Below, one piece after another: positions 26,961-34,568 of a DNA stretch of 64,000 nucleotides. The stretch is from contig JACKAT010000028.1 of NCBI GenBank assembly GCA_020634935.1, positions 6,938-70,937 of the forward strand, given 5' to 3'. The stretch comes from Anaerolineales bacterium (GTDB lineage: Bacteria > Chloroflexota > Anaerolineae > 4572-78 > J111). The notes beneath the pieces were generated by a model, which saw nothing but the letters and a program-made list of their open reading frames with translations, was not told where the DNA came from and did not search any database. Position numbers and translations under genes: made by a program. Each line of letters starts with the position of its first letter. Position 1 is the first letter of the stretch.

Positions 26961-27157
26961 AAAAAATTTCACTGTAGTTGCCTGCCAGGAAATCGTCTGT
27001 AGTCAGCATCTATACCGGAGTGGGGGGCCTAAATGCCGTCGAGCCCGATTTCAAGACCTGATGAGATAGGCTAGCACCCAGATGGTGCGGATCATAGCGA
27101 TTTTCACGGATACGGCTTGAGTTATTTTAACTCAAGTTGCCACCTGGCTGTCCAAAC

Positions 27158-27229
27158 CGGGGGTAGGGAGTAGGAAGTAGGGATTAAGGGGAAAATCGTT
27201 TACTTCTTACTCCCTACTTCCTACTTCCC
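27158..27229. repeat. dispersed palindrome, GGGGTAGG...TAGGGATTA family
   Basis: A 72-bp inverted repeat (GGGGGTAGGGAGTAGGAAGT against ACTTCCTACTTCCC-like arms), related to the copies at 17421 and 33181. Confidence 0.75.
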
Positions 27230-27320
27230 ACGGGGTTAGACCTGAAAGATTAATTTTTTACTGTTTTCTGGCACGGTAGCCACTTGGGTTATTTTAAGAA
27301 AATCCGTGTTTATCCGTGCG

Positions 27321-27470
27321 GGTAGCTCTGCAGGCAATCGTGGTAAAGAAAAATTAGACAGGATTTACAAGATTATCACGATTTTATTGGTCATAATTCA
27401 GTAAATCGTGTTAATTCTGTCGATTATTCCGGGCAATTTTATGCTTCCACGGCTTAATGCTGCGCTACTT
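27321..27470 (+). mobile_element. MITE-like element, copy 1 (diverged)
   Basis: About 150 bp bounded by GGTAGCTCTGCAGGCAATCG on the left and CCACGGCTTAATGCTGCGCT on the right, imperfect inverted repeats of each other. The core is A+T-rich with GACAGGATT...AATTCTGTC arms, so the whole unit is an imperfect palindrome. No coding capacity. Better-conserved copies are at 27477-27635 and 31792-31950. Confidence 0.7.
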
Positions 27471-27476
27471 CCGGGC

Positions 27477-27635
27477 GGTAGCTCTGCACTAAACCGTGGT
27501 GAAAAAAATTTAGACAGGATTTAAAAGATTTACCGAATTATGATCGATAAAATCGTGATAATCATGTCAATTCTGTCGATTATGGGGTCGATCTTCCGTT
27601 GTTCTCACGTCTCCACGGTTTAATGTTGTGCTACC
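27477..27635 (+). mobile_element. MITE-like element, copy 2
   Basis: 159 bp with terminal inverted repeats of about 23 bp (GGTAGCTCTGCACTAAACCG at the left; CGGTTTAATGTTGTGCTACC at the right) and internal arms TTTAGACAGGATTT and TCAATTCTGTCGATTA. Only 6 bp separate it from copy 1. The copy at 31792-31950 has the same length in reverse orientation. Size, ends and lack of genes are typical of a non-autonomous element; no matching transposase is in the window. Confidence 0.78.
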
Positions 27636-27699
27636 TTGCTGTCATCAGCTCAAGGTTGGGCGGGGTTTTAGGCTGCTAAGGCGTTTTAGGGCAGGGGGG

Positions 27700-27820
27700 C
27701 GGCTAAACCGAACCCGATCGGGGTTTTGATGGTGAGGGAAAGGGGAAGAGGGATAATATGGAGTTTGCGTTTGGGTGGGATGGCTGTGGTTGGGGTGCAT
27801 CACCGGGAATGAAGCCCCAT
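27700..27820. repeat. 120-bp direct repeat, copy A, beside the toxin-antitoxin genes
   Basis: Runs from CGGCTAAACCGAACCCGATC to GGGAATGAAGCCCCAT. Copy B at 29719-29838 is about 90% identical and in the same orientation. Each copy lies directly after the 3' end of a minus-strand toxin gene (13 and 19 bp away). Confidence 0.88.
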
Positions 27821-27833
27821 TGCTTTCGCCCAG

Positions 27834-28187
27834 TTACTTGAGGGGTAGATAGATTATCTGACCTTCCCACTCGGCTTCCAAACTACACTCAATCAATAGC
27901 ACAATATCTTCTATCACCCGACCAATGGGAGCCGTACGACTTACTTCAAATACACCGGGCATCTTTTCTCCTGCGGTAATTCGTTCATAAGCATATTTCG
28001 TGATCGTACTTACGTCGTGCGTCAACAAAACTCGGTCTTCTTGGGCTGCCCACGCCAATAGGCTTGGATCATCGGCTCCGGATAAGCCGGCGTCTTGCAC
28101 TCGGATAATATTCGCATCCGGCTTTCGCCGTAGCACGCCTCGAACGATGTTATTATTGAAATTCTCGTCAGCCATCATTTGAAGCAT
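27834..28187 (-). CDS. DUF5615 PIN-like toxin
   Basis: A PIN-like RNase-fold protein of 117 residues (ATG at 28187; a GTG at 28202 and the ATG pair at 28178/28175 are alternatives). It shows the acidic residues expected of this family: MADENFNNNIVRGV near the start, VQDAGLSGADDPSLLAWA, and VLLTHDVSTITKYA. DUF5615 proteins are paired with DUF433 proteins as probable toxin-antitoxin systems. Its start overlaps the DUF433 gene's stop by 20 bp, the usual arrangement with the antitoxin first. RNase activity is inferred from the family. Confidence 0.85.
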   Translation of the reverse strand: MLQMMADENFNNNIVRGVLRRKPDANIIRVQDAGLSGADDPSLLAWAAQEDRVLLTHDVSTITKYAYERITAGEKMPGVFEVSRTAPIGRVIEDIVLLIECSLEAEWEGQIIYLPLK

Positions 28188-28527
28188 TTTTTTTCGGCCC
28201 ACTTTGAGACTGACGCGCTAACAAACGTTCGCGGATGCCTTGTTGGTTAAATCGAGCTTCATTTTGTTGGCGAACCTGGTCGGCTATTTGTTGTCGCCGG
28301 CTCAAATAGGCTTCAACGTCAGCCTGGTGTTGTAGGTAGTAGCCAATCGCGGCATAAACATCAGCCAGCCGCAGGGTGGGATACTGGGAAACAATTTCTT
28401 CGGCCGCAGCGCCTTCTTTGAAAGCCATAATAACGGTATCCAGGGTAACGCGGGTATTTCCAACCCGCACAACACCCTCTTGATCCGTTTTCAGGGGAAT
28501 GGGGGTATCAATAATCACTAAACTCAT
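28168..28527 (-). CDS. DUF433 antitoxin
   Basis: A 119-residue protein. Residues about 15-75 are the DUF433 domain: GVVRVGNTRVTLDTVIMAFK, EGAAAEEIVSQYPTLRLADV, then YAAIGYYLQHQADVEAYLSR. It is a helix-turn-helix-like fold thought to bind DNA and neutralise the partner toxin. A charged, Gln/Arg-rich tail of about 40 residues follows and could contact the toxin. It starts at an ATG at 28527 and is translationally coupled to DUF5615. Confidence 0.85.
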   Translation of the reverse strand: MSLVIIDTPIPLKTDQEGVVRVGNTRVTLDTVIMAFKEGAAAEEIVSQYPTLRLADVYAAIGYYLQHQADVEAYLSRRQQIADQVRQQNEARFNQQGIRERLLARQSQSGPKKNASNDG

Positions 28528-28582
28528 TGGTCAACCTTTTCCCGTCTATAGGGGTTCATCAAAATCATCACTCCATAGTGCC

Positions 28583-28801
28583 TTAACTAGCACTTTGCTG
28601 GAGAGTACGTTCTCCGATTAAGGCGATGTCTTGACGAAGCCAATCATTGACTATCGATTCAATAACCACATTTTTAGCCTTGGCCAATTCAGGCATAAAC
28701 TTGGCGACGTCTGGTTCAAGATAGATCGGTAAATTCAATTCCTCATCCGAGCGGTAGGACTTACCCCGCTCCCCCTTGGAAAAATCGTATGCTTTGCTCA
28801 T
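28583..28801 (-). CDS. small antitoxin-like protein
   Basis: A 72-residue protein starting MSKAYDFSKGERGKSYRSDE, an opening common among short antitoxins. It continues LNLPIYLEPDVAKFMPELAK, which would fit a ribbon-helix-helix-like or solitary antitoxin fold. It lies 18 bp after the YgiT-type antitoxin gene on the same strand. No toxin of its own follows; the next genes downstream are the DUF433/DUF5615 pair. It may be an orphan antitoxin. Confidence 0.6.
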   Translation of the reverse strand: MSKAYDFSKGERGKSYRSDEELNLPIYLEPDVAKFMPELAKAKNVVIESIVNDWLRQDIALIGERTLQQSAS

Positions 28802-28819
28802 ATTTCAGGATCATACGTT

Positions 28820-29227
28820 CTAAACGGTCGTTTTCAGACTAAATACCGGGACGTTAAGGGTGGTTGTGGGCTGGAGTTGCGCTTTTTTCTGAAGATCCAG
28901 TAGATGCTCGACTTCATCGAGCGTCTTTTCCAAAATATATTCGTGTCCGTTAATTTGACAGCGTAGGGCCGGGACATCGCGAATAACCAAGAGGCGTCCG
29001 TCAACTGACGTAACATATTCAATAGTAATATCATCAAAATCGTGTTGACAACGGGGGCATTGGGCGGGGCGATGCGTCAAGACAGTGAGCTTGGGGTGCA
29101 GCAGGTTTTTACGAAGATCAACCTCGAATTGAACATCTTCCAAATCTTCTTCATAATCAGCGGAGTCGTGTGACTCCCAAAATTCAACGGCGTCATCTAA
29201 AGTTTCAAATTTAGGTATTTTTGCCAT
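28820..29227 (-). CDS. antitoxin with BrnA/CopG-like N-terminus and YgiT-type zinc finger
   Basis: A 135-residue protein. The first 35 residues (FETLDDAVEFWESHDSADY) resemble the start of CopG/BrnA antitoxins. Residues about 55-115 are a YgiT/MqsA-type zinc domain with CPRCQHDFDDI, the strand-rich VTSVDGRLLVIRDVPALRC and NGHEYI. It sits 3 bp after the BrnT-like toxin gene, toxin first as in brnTA and mqsRA. The two halves come from different antitoxin families, so this looks like a domain fusion. Confidence 0.75.
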   Translation of the reverse strand: MAKIPKFETLDDAVEFWESHDSADYEEDLEDVQFEVDLRKNLLHPKLTVLTHRPAQCPRCQHDFDDITIEYVTSVDGRLLVIRDVPALRCQINGHEYILEKTLDEVEHLLDLQKKAQLQPTTTLNVPVFSLKTTV

Positions 29228-29230
29228 AAC

Positions 29231-29515
29231 TCAACCCTTTCGATAGAGCTGTCGCTCTTTATCAGTCATATCACGCGCACTTAAAATCAAGGCTTTACGA
29301 TTGAATTTATAAATGGACACAATAAACAGGTATCGTCCTGTTTCTGTCTGTCCATAAGCCTTGTATAAATTTTCGCCTTGTCGTTTTCCGCGAGGTCCTC
29401 GACGGAAAACTGGGCCAAGTTCGAAACCTTCTTCAACCTCCTCAATAATGACACCATGCTTAACTTCAAGTTTTTCAATAATTTCTGGTAACCAGCTAAG
29501 GGACTTTATTTTCAC
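29231..29515 (-). CDS. BrnT/RelE-like toxin
   Basis: A 94-residue protein ending KALILSARDMTDKERQLYRK, the signature tail of the BrnT family (RelE-type ribonuclease fold). An upstream ETGRYLFIVSIYKFNRKA strand region also fits. The N-terminal half is longer and more variable than in typical BrnT. The antitoxin gene follows after 3 bp. Toxicity through mRNA cleavage is family knowledge, not shown here. Confidence 0.78.
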   Translation of the reverse strand: MKIKSLSWLPEIIEKLEVKHGVIIEEVEEGFELGPVFRRGPRGKRQGENLYKAYGQTETGRYLFIVSIYKFNRKALILSARDMTDKERQLYRKG

Positions 29516-29718
29516 AATATCATCTCTAAAGCAAGGTATAAGTACATTATATCAGGTTGTAGCTAACCATCAAAAGTTTTTTGGAGATCGGCTCACCGCC
29601 GAAAATCGGCGAAAATACTGAGGAGGTGGAAGTATAAGCGGCGTAAGACCGATCACTAATAAAAACTCATCAACTCCACTAACCCTATAAACTATTAAGG
29701 GCCTGAGGTGAATAGCAC

Positions 29719-29838
29719 CGGCTAAACCGAACCCGATCGGGGTTTTGATGGTGAGGCAAAGGGGAAGAGGGATAAAATGGGGTTTGCGTTTGGGTGGGAT
29801 GGCCGTAGTTGGGGGTATCGCCGGGAATGAAGCCCCAT
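29719..29838. repeat. 120-bp direct repeat, copy B
   Basis: Same sequence and orientation as 27700-27820, about 90% identical. It lies 19 bp past the stop of the broken DUF3368 toxin gene. The two copies bracket a 1.9-kb block holding the DUF433/DUF5615 and BrnT/YgiT modules. Confidence 0.88.
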
Positions 29839-29857
29839 AAAAACACAATACCTTAAT

Positions 29858-30351
29858 TTATTTTTCACCGGCTAGTTCAAGCGCCCTTTCGACCAAGTCT
29901 GGAGCCAGAAAAAGCCCCTCGTTAAGTAATTGGTTTATAAGTGGGGTCAAAGCTGGAATTAAACCTTGCGCTTTGGCCGTTAAAAGAACGCCTACTGTTC
30001 CGGTCAGAGGAAAACCTAACCGCCGAGCGTATCGACGGCCCTTGCGTTTATAATCACCAATCGCGCCGATTGTTCACCGGCTAAGCAAAACTTCAGCTTC
30101 CCCTTGATCAAGCCCCACATAAGCCAATGCTTGGCGAGGATTAGCTAAAGGTGTCTGTTTAATCCAGGTGGCTTCGATTAAAGCCGCCTGACGCACTGCC
30201 GGTTCTATAGCCAGAAATTCTTTATAAACAGCCGGGGAATAAGAACTTCTTCATACAAGTTACGCAATAAAACCAATTGGCCAATCGACCATAAGGCAAC
30301 CAACGGCGTATTATTTAGGATGACTGGCCCGACGGCTGGCTTACTGGGCAT
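29858..30351 (-). pseudogene. frameshifted DUF3368 PIN-type toxin
   Basis: Reading the minus strand from ATG 30351 gives VILNNTPLVALWSIGQLVLL and then RNLYEEVLIP, the start of a DUF3368 toxin. The frame breaks at about 30232. The next segment (EFLAIEPAVRQAALIEATWI ... LDQGEAEVLL) is one frame over. A further shift at about 30065 is needed to reach YKRKGRRYARRLGFPLTGTV and LIPALTPLINQLLNEGLFLA, then the stop at 29858. At least two frameshifts separate three recognisable thirds of the domain. The partner antitoxin gene upstream (overlapping by 11 bp) remains intact. Confidence 0.82.
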
Positions 30352-30595
30352 TGGCCGCGTCCTCCTCTAGTTCTTCAGGGGTTTCGCCGAAAGGGGACAG
30401 ACCGTGTTGCCCCAATAAGTAAAAAAAGGTGACACGCGGCACACCGGCCACCTGCGCGGCTAAACCGGTGCTTAATTTGCCGGTTTCATAGAGTTTCAAC
30501 GCTAACAGCAAGCGAGCTTCGGCGGCAAACTCCTCCGGCTCTTGCTGTAAGGCCCATAACACTTCAGCCGGGTATTCTATCGTCAGAGAGTTCAT
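30341..30595 (-). CDS. UPF0175 antitoxin
   Basis: An 84-residue small helix-turn-helix protein of the UPF0175 family. It starts MNSLTIEYPAEVLWALQQEP and continues EARLLLALKLYETGKLSTG and AAQVAGVPRVTFFYLLGQHG, the family's DNA-binding core. UPF0175 genes normally sit just upstream of a DUF3368 PIN toxin; here that toxin is frameshifted, so this antitoxin is probably orphaned. Confidence 0.85.
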   Translation of the reverse strand: MNSLTIEYPAEVLWALQQEPEEFAAEARLLLALKLYETGKLSTGLAAQVAGVPRVTFFYLLGQHGLSPFGETPEELEEDAANAQ

Positions 30596-30901
30596 TCAGC
30601 CTCCTAATCTATCGTCAACTTAATCGCAACCCACATTAGTTAACGGGTGTTTACGACCTAAAAAGAATTATACCGCAATTCATCATAATGTTCTACCGTT
30701 AATAAGCGCCCAAGCGCTCAAAGTCGCCGGTCGAGTTTCGCGAATTCCTGGGCGACCTAACCACCACCCACCGACGCCTGACCGCCGAATTTTAGCGAAG
30801 GCGCTCGTTTTGCGGCGGCCGGCGGTCGGTGTCAATGTCATCATCGGATGGCCGTCTATGGGTGATCTTCCTCACGGATGAGCCTGCGCCGATAATATCA
30901 C
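30596..30901. other. intergenic region, 306 bp
   Basis: Between the UPF0175 gene and the GNAT gene. G+C-rich after 30700 with no intact frame, RNA gene or clear terminator. It may hold decayed coding sequence, but I recognise none. Confidence 0.4.
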
Positions 30902-31555
30902 TCAAACCGCCTCAGGTTCTCGCCATAGAAACCAAGTAGACACAACTACGTCCTCTTTGGACAAGATCTCAAACCCAAATCGTTGGTACAAGGGGAGATT
31001 TCGAGGATTTGTACTTTCTAAATAACAGCCCATTTGGTCTAAGTCGGCTTTGTGGGTGACAAAATCAAGGATAGCCGAGCCGGCCCCCTGTTGCTGCCGG
31101 GCGGGACTGATGCCGAAGCAATCCAGATAATAATGAGGCAGCGCAGGGTGTTTCGCTTCGATAAAATTGGACCACTTCAAAAAACTGAACAATCCGGTGA
31201 AACGGCCGTAGTTTCGGAGAAAACATTCCAGAATGACGCCGAGCATCAATCGCGATGGAAGCGGGATTGTGCCGGCAGGCCACAGGCACGTTCCGCCAAC
31301 GACTTCGTTGTTTGCCATCACCTGAAGCGGTAACCCCAGCCGGCAGCAAACTCGGTAGTAGGGAATGAAAAAGTTGGCGGTTCGGATTGTTCGCCCATCA
31401 GGCGGTAGACCAGCCAAGAGGGTTGTGAATAATGGGTCATTCGTAAAAGCCTGGGCAGCCGCTACCGCCGCTTTCAGATATGTCGATTTATCAGCACGAA
31501 TTACATTCATTCTGGCGTATTCTTTGGCAAAATAGGGGTTTAGTTTCAACCCCAT
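30902..31555 (-). CDS. GNAT-family N-acetyltransferase
   Basis: A 217-residue acetyltransferase. The acetyl-CoA binding region is LDCFGISPARQQQGAGSAIL (Q-x-x-G-x-G/A type), followed by YLESTNPRNLPLYQRFGFEI, a C-terminal pattern of GNATs that act on small molecules. The N-terminal 90 residues are a less conserved helical part (AFTNDPLFTTLLAGLPP). Start at ATG 31555; an ATG at 31510 (MNVIRADKS) is an alternative. Substrate unknown. It is divergent from the tRNA-Cys promoter. Confidence 0.85.
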   Translation of the reverse strand: MGLKLNPYFAKEYARMNVIRADKSTYLKAAVAAAQAFTNDPLFTTLLAGLPPDGRTIRTANFFIPYYRVCCRLGLPLQVMANNEVVGGTCLWPAGTIPLPSRLMLGVILECFLRNYGRFTGLFSFLKWSNFIEAKHPALPHYYLDCFGISPARQQQGAGSAILDFVTHKADLDQMGCYLESTNPRNLPLYQRFGFEILSKEDVVVSTWFLWREPEAV

Positions 31556-31579
31556 AAAAATGGATTGGTCGCAGATGAC

Positions 31580-31607
31580 TTGACCTCAGAATAAGATATG
31601 GTAAAAT
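31580..31607 (+). promoter_or_regulatory. sigma70-like promoter of tRNA-Cys
   Basis: TTGACC (31580-31585), a 16-bp spacer and TAAAAT (31602-31607) lie 33 bp ahead of the tRNA, close to consensus and correctly placed. Confidence 0.6.
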
Positions 31608-31640
31608 AACCGCTGCTGCAAAATTACGTGTTATTTCTGT

Positions 31641-31712
<72 letters not shown>

Positions 31713-31722
31713 CTAAAACCAA

Positions 31723-31748
31723 AAGCCGGTCAATCGACCGGCTTTTTT
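31723..31748 (+). terminator. rho-independent terminator after tRNA-Cys
   Basis: A perfect 9-bp stem AAGCCGGTC/GACCGGCTT with an AATC loop, running into TTTT, 10 bp past the tRNA. Confidence 0.9.
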
Positions 31749-31791
31749 GTTTCCAGGCTTCAGTTGTAAAAGGTCCACAGATAGGCACAGA

Positions 31792-31950
31792 GGTAGCACA
31801 ACATTAAATCGTGGAGACGTGAGAACGACTTAAGATCGACCCAATAATCGACAGAATTGACCTGATTATCACGATTTTATCGATCATAATTCGGTAAATC
31901 TTGTAAATCCTGTCTAAATTTTTTTCACCACGGTTTAGTGCAGAGCTACC
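31792..31950 (-). mobile_element. MITE-like element, copy 3
   Basis: 159 bp, the reverse complement of the element at 27477-27635 with few changes: ends GGTAGCACAACATTAAATCG and CGGTTTAGTGCAGAGCTACC. It is inserted between the tRNA-Cys terminator and the ectoine region. The conserved length and ends against diverged cores support spread as a unit. Confidence 0.78.
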
Positions 31951-32029
31951 GGCACAGATGAGCACAGATTAAATCAATATTTTGATAAAAATCTGTGACT
32001 ATCTGTGTAAATCTGTGGACCTCTTATTT

Positions 32030-32128
32030 TCACCTCTCAAGCTGCCGAATAATCCGGCCAGGATTCCCCGCCGCCACCACCTTAGCCGGAATATCCTTGG
32101 TAACCACACGCCCCGCGCCGACGGTCAA
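32030..32128 (-). pseudogene. C-terminal fragment of a hexapeptide-repeat acyltransferase
   Basis: Directly after the doeB stop the minus strand reads TVGAGRVVTKDIPAKVVAAG then NPGRIIRQLER and a stop. This is the standard tail of left-handed beta-helix (hexapeptide) acetyltransferases. Only about 32 residues are left, with no upstream body and no start apart from a TTG. It marks a deletion or insertion junction at the 3' end of the catabolic genes. Confidence 0.7.
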
Positions 32129-32130
32129 CC

Positions 32131-33153
32131 TTACGAGACGTCCAAATCCTGCGCCAGCACGGCCACGCTGTCGCCGATCTCCACAAAGCCGGGGCCGCGC
32201 GTGCAGAGCAGCACGCCCGACGTTTGGGCGATGATCGGCTGTGGCTCCCAGGTGAAATTCTCCGGGAAGTGAATTTGGCCTATCGTCTGATTGGCCTCGA
32301 TCCAGTCGCCTAACTCAAAAAACGACTCGTAAATGCCGCCGGCGATAGCGATGTGGTAATTCTTGGCGCTGGGTACCTCCATCAACCGGCTGGGCGGCAG
32401 CCCTTGCGCTTCACGCGTCATCATCTCGCCCTCTAAAATGCCGAAATGCTTCAACAGGTTGCGCACGCCGATATCGGCCAGCTTGACGACCGTGGGCGAC
32501 AGCGTCCCCGCGCTGCCGACCTCGGCGCACAGGAAAATCTTGCCCATCCGCTCCACCGCGTAATCCAGCAACCCCTCGCCGCTGATCTCCTTGATCATCA
32601 AACTGACCGGCGCTTCGAAGGCTTGCATCGCCGCGAACGTCTGCTGGTTCTGGGTCTCATCGGCCAGATAATGCATACTCATATACGGGATCAGGCTGAG
32701 CGAGTAGCCGCCGGCGTGCAGATCGATCACCGCGTCGCATAGCGGCAGCACCACATCGTGAATGTAGTGCGCGATGACCTGGGTGGTGGTGCCGTTCCAC
32801 GCGCCCGGAAAGACGCGGTTCAAATCTTTGTTGTCGATGGGCGACAACCGCTGCCCGGCCAGCACCGCCGGTAGATTGAGCGCCGGGATAATAATGACCC
32901 GCCCCTGGATCGTTTCGGGCTGCAGCTCGCGGCTCAGTTTCATCAGGCTGACCACGCCCTCGTACTCGCCGCCGTGCAGCCCACCGGTAAAGAGCACCGT
33001 CGGCCCGCGGCCGTTCTTAACCACGGTCATCGGGATCAAAATCGAGCCCCAGGCCGAGCTGTTCCGCGAGTGCGGCAGCCGCAGGTAGCTCCGCTGCTTG
33101 CCCTCTTGTTCATAATCAATGGTCGTCGTTACCGGCGATGGTTTGGCTGACAT
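32131..33153 (-). CDS. doeB: N-alpha-acetyl-L-2,4-diaminobutyrate deacetylase (DoeB/EutE)
   Basis: A 340-residue zinc amidohydrolase of the succinylglutamate desuccinylase/aspartoacylase family. Zinc ligands are in TGGLHGGEYEGVVSLMKL (H, E) and AVIDLHAGGYSLSLIPY (H). The sequence follows DoeB/EutE closely: SAWGSILIPMTVVKNGRGPT, RVIIIPALNLPA, SPIDNKDLNRVFPG, and a C-terminal lipoyl-like domain ending GFVEIGDSVAVLA. DoeB removes acetate from N-acetyl-diaminobutyrate in ectoine breakdown. It lies 94 bp after the DoeA-like gene on the same strand, separated by a palindromic repeat. Assignment is by motif comparison; a related acyl-amino-acid substrate is possible. Confidence 0.85.
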   Translation of the reverse strand: MSAKPSPVTTTIDYEQEGKQRSYLRLPHSRNSSAWGSILIPMTVVKNGRGPTVLFTGGLHGGEYEGVVSLMKLSRELQPETIQGRVIIIPALNLPAVLAGQRLSPIDNKDLNRVFPGAWNGTTTQVIAHYIHDVVLPLCDAVIDLHAGGYSLSLIPYMSMHYLADETQNQQTFAAMQAFEAPVSLMIKEISGEGLLDYAVERMGKIFLCAEVGSAGTLSPTVVKLADIGVRNLLKHFGILEGEMMTREAQGLPPSRLMEVPSAKNYHIAIAGGIYESFFELGDWIEANQTIGQIHFPENFTWEPQPIIAQTSGVLLCTRGPGFVEIGDSVAVLAQDLDVS

Positions 33154-33180
33154 AGTGGTTTCGCTATACCTCGTAAAAAT

Positions 33181-33247
33181 GGGGTAAGGGGTAGGGATTA
33201 GGGATTAAGGGGAACCCTTACTACTTACTACCTACCCCCTACCCCCT
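33181..33247. repeat. dispersed palindrome, GGGGTAGG...TAGGGATTA family
   Basis: A 67-bp inverted repeat filling the doeA-doeB gap (GGGGTAAGGGGTAGGGATTA against its complement in CCTTACTACTTACTACC). It could form a hairpin in the dicistronic mRNA. Confidence 0.78.
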
Positions 33248-34405
33248 CTACTTCACAAACACGGATCGGTCAAAGTTAGTTAACAACTCGCAGCCGGTTT
33301 CGGTCACGCGGATGGTTTCGGAAAAGCTGATGCCGCCGATACCCGGTAACTGCACCCAGGGCAGCAGGTGAAAGGTCATATTCGCCTCCAGCAAGCGCGG
33401 CTCTTTGGGCTGGATGCTCAAAATTTGGCCTTCGCCCCAGTCGGGCGGCAGGCCGATGCCGACGGAGTAGGCCGTGCGCGAGGCTTGCGTGCCGCCGAAC
33501 TGCGAGGCGGCGATAATGCCCCGCGCCACGGCATCGACCTCGCCGGCTGAGACGCCGGGCTTGATGGCGGCCACGGTCGCCTCGAACGCTTCGTGAACCA
33601 CCTGCTCGGCTGTTTTGACCACCGGATCAGGCTCGCCGACGAAGCCGGAGCGCATCAGGGGCGCGTGATAGCGCTTCAAGCAGCCGGCCAGTTCGAGCAT
33701 AACGCAGTCGCCCTCCTCCAAGGTGCGACCGGCCCAGGTGGCGTGGCCAATCGCGCCGCGATAGCCGGAGGCCACAAACGGCTGGATCGAAGGCCACTCG
33801 CTGCCGGCCTTGATCATGGCGTAATGGATTTCGGCGGCGATGTCGTTCTCGGTGACGCCGGCGGCCACGGCTTCGACCCCGGCCCGCATGCCGGCCTCGG
33901 TCGCGCGCGCCGCCTGCCGCATCAAATCGATCTCCACCTCCGATTTGATCAGCCGGCCCGCCTCGACCAGGCCGCTGCAATCGACAAACGTAGCCGGCGA
34001 ACAGTAGGCAAACAGCCGGTCTTGCTGCGCCGCCGTAAAAAACCACGAGTTCTTTTCATAGCCAAGGCGTTTGTAATGCAGGTCAAACTCGACCAAGGTC
34101 GTGTAAAGTTTGTGAATGGGATCTTCCGTATCAGTATAGAAGCGGATGTTTTCCAGCCAGGTCAGCTCCTCATAACCGCTGACTTCCAACTGGCGCGGCA
34201 CGGCCACCGGCTCGCCCTGGATGGGTACGATCAAGGCGTTGAAATAGTAATGGCCCGGGCTTTCAAAGCCGCTCAAGTAACAGATGTTTTCCGGGATGGT
34301 CGTGATAACGGCGTCCAAACCACGCGTCGCCATCCGTTCGCGCAGGGCGGTCAATCGCCGTTCATACTCCAGCAAGGGGAATACGAGGTCAGCTCGTTGA
34401 CGCAT
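33248..34405 (-). CDS. doeA: ectoine hydrolase-like M24 family protein (DoeA/EutD)
   Basis: A 385-residue creatinase/prolidase-fold protein: an N-terminal creatinase domain (about 1-150) and a C-terminal pita-bread domain. DoeA opens the ectoine ring to N-acetyl-diaminobutyrate. Characteristic stretches are YLSGFESPGHYYFNALIVP, LAGCLKRYHAPLMRSGFVG, TAYSVGIGLPPDWGEGQIL and ETIRVTETGCELLTNF. In the region where M24 peptidases have a metal-binding Asp pair, this protein has Glu and Ala/Pro (LELAG ... YHAPL), so it is creatinase-like rather than a metallopeptidase. The ATG follows GAGGAGA. It is divergent from the GntR gene across a shared promoter-operator region. A second homologue is at 39365. 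Confidence 0.82.
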   Translation of the reverse strand: MRQRADLVFPLLEYERRLTALRERMATRGLDAVITTIPENICYLSGFESPGHYYFNALIVPIQGEPVAVPRQLEVSGYEELTWLENIRFYTDTEDPIHKLYTTLVEFDLHYKRLGYEKNSWFFTAAQQDRLFAYCSPATFVDCSGLVEAGRLIKSEVEIDLMRQAARATEAGMRAGVEAVAAGVTENDIAAEIHYAMIKAGSEWPSIQPFVASGYRGAIGHATWAGRTLEEGDCVMLELAGCLKRYHAPLMRSGFVGEPDPVVKTAEQVVHEAFEATVAAIKPGVSAGEVDAVARGIIAASQFGGTQASRTAYSVGIGLPPDWGEGQILSIQPKEPRLLEANMTFHLLPWVQLPGIGGISFSETIRVTETGCELLTNFDRSVFVK

Positions 34406-34454
34406 GAAAGTTTCTCCTCAGATGAATTTTGTCAGAAATGATGGGGATATAAAG

Positions 34455-34506
34455 TTGACACGCCCTAATATCCATGTTATAGTTGCGCTCAACTTGTATA
34501 CAAGTT
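34455..34506 (+). promoter_or_regulatory. gntR promoter with overlapping palindromic operator
   Basis: TTGACA (34455-34460), 17 bp, TATAGT (34478-34483): a near-perfect sigma70-type promoter reading toward the GntR gene. The perfect 16-bp palindrome AACTTGTATACAAGTT (34491-34506), of the TTGTATACAA type bound by FadR-subfamily GntR proteins, covers the predicted start site. A second half-site-like GTACTTG follows. On the other strand TTGTAT-16 bp-TATAAC overlaps the same operator and could drive the DoeA-like gene. Repression of both directions by the GntR protein is inferred. Confidence 0.72.
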
Positions 34507-34568
34507 GGATTGTACTTGTTTTATTTCCGCTGTCAATTATGATGAACGCCTCTCAAAGGTGAGACCAC

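Noticed and set aside
33248..34405. Xaa-Pro aminopeptidase
   Set aside because: The Asp metal ligands of M24 aminopeptidases are replaced, and the C-terminal blocks match DoeA/creatinase-type proteins.
33593..34441. 282-codon frame opposite the DoeA-like gene
   Set aside because: Antisense shadow of a well-supported gene; no recognisable domain.
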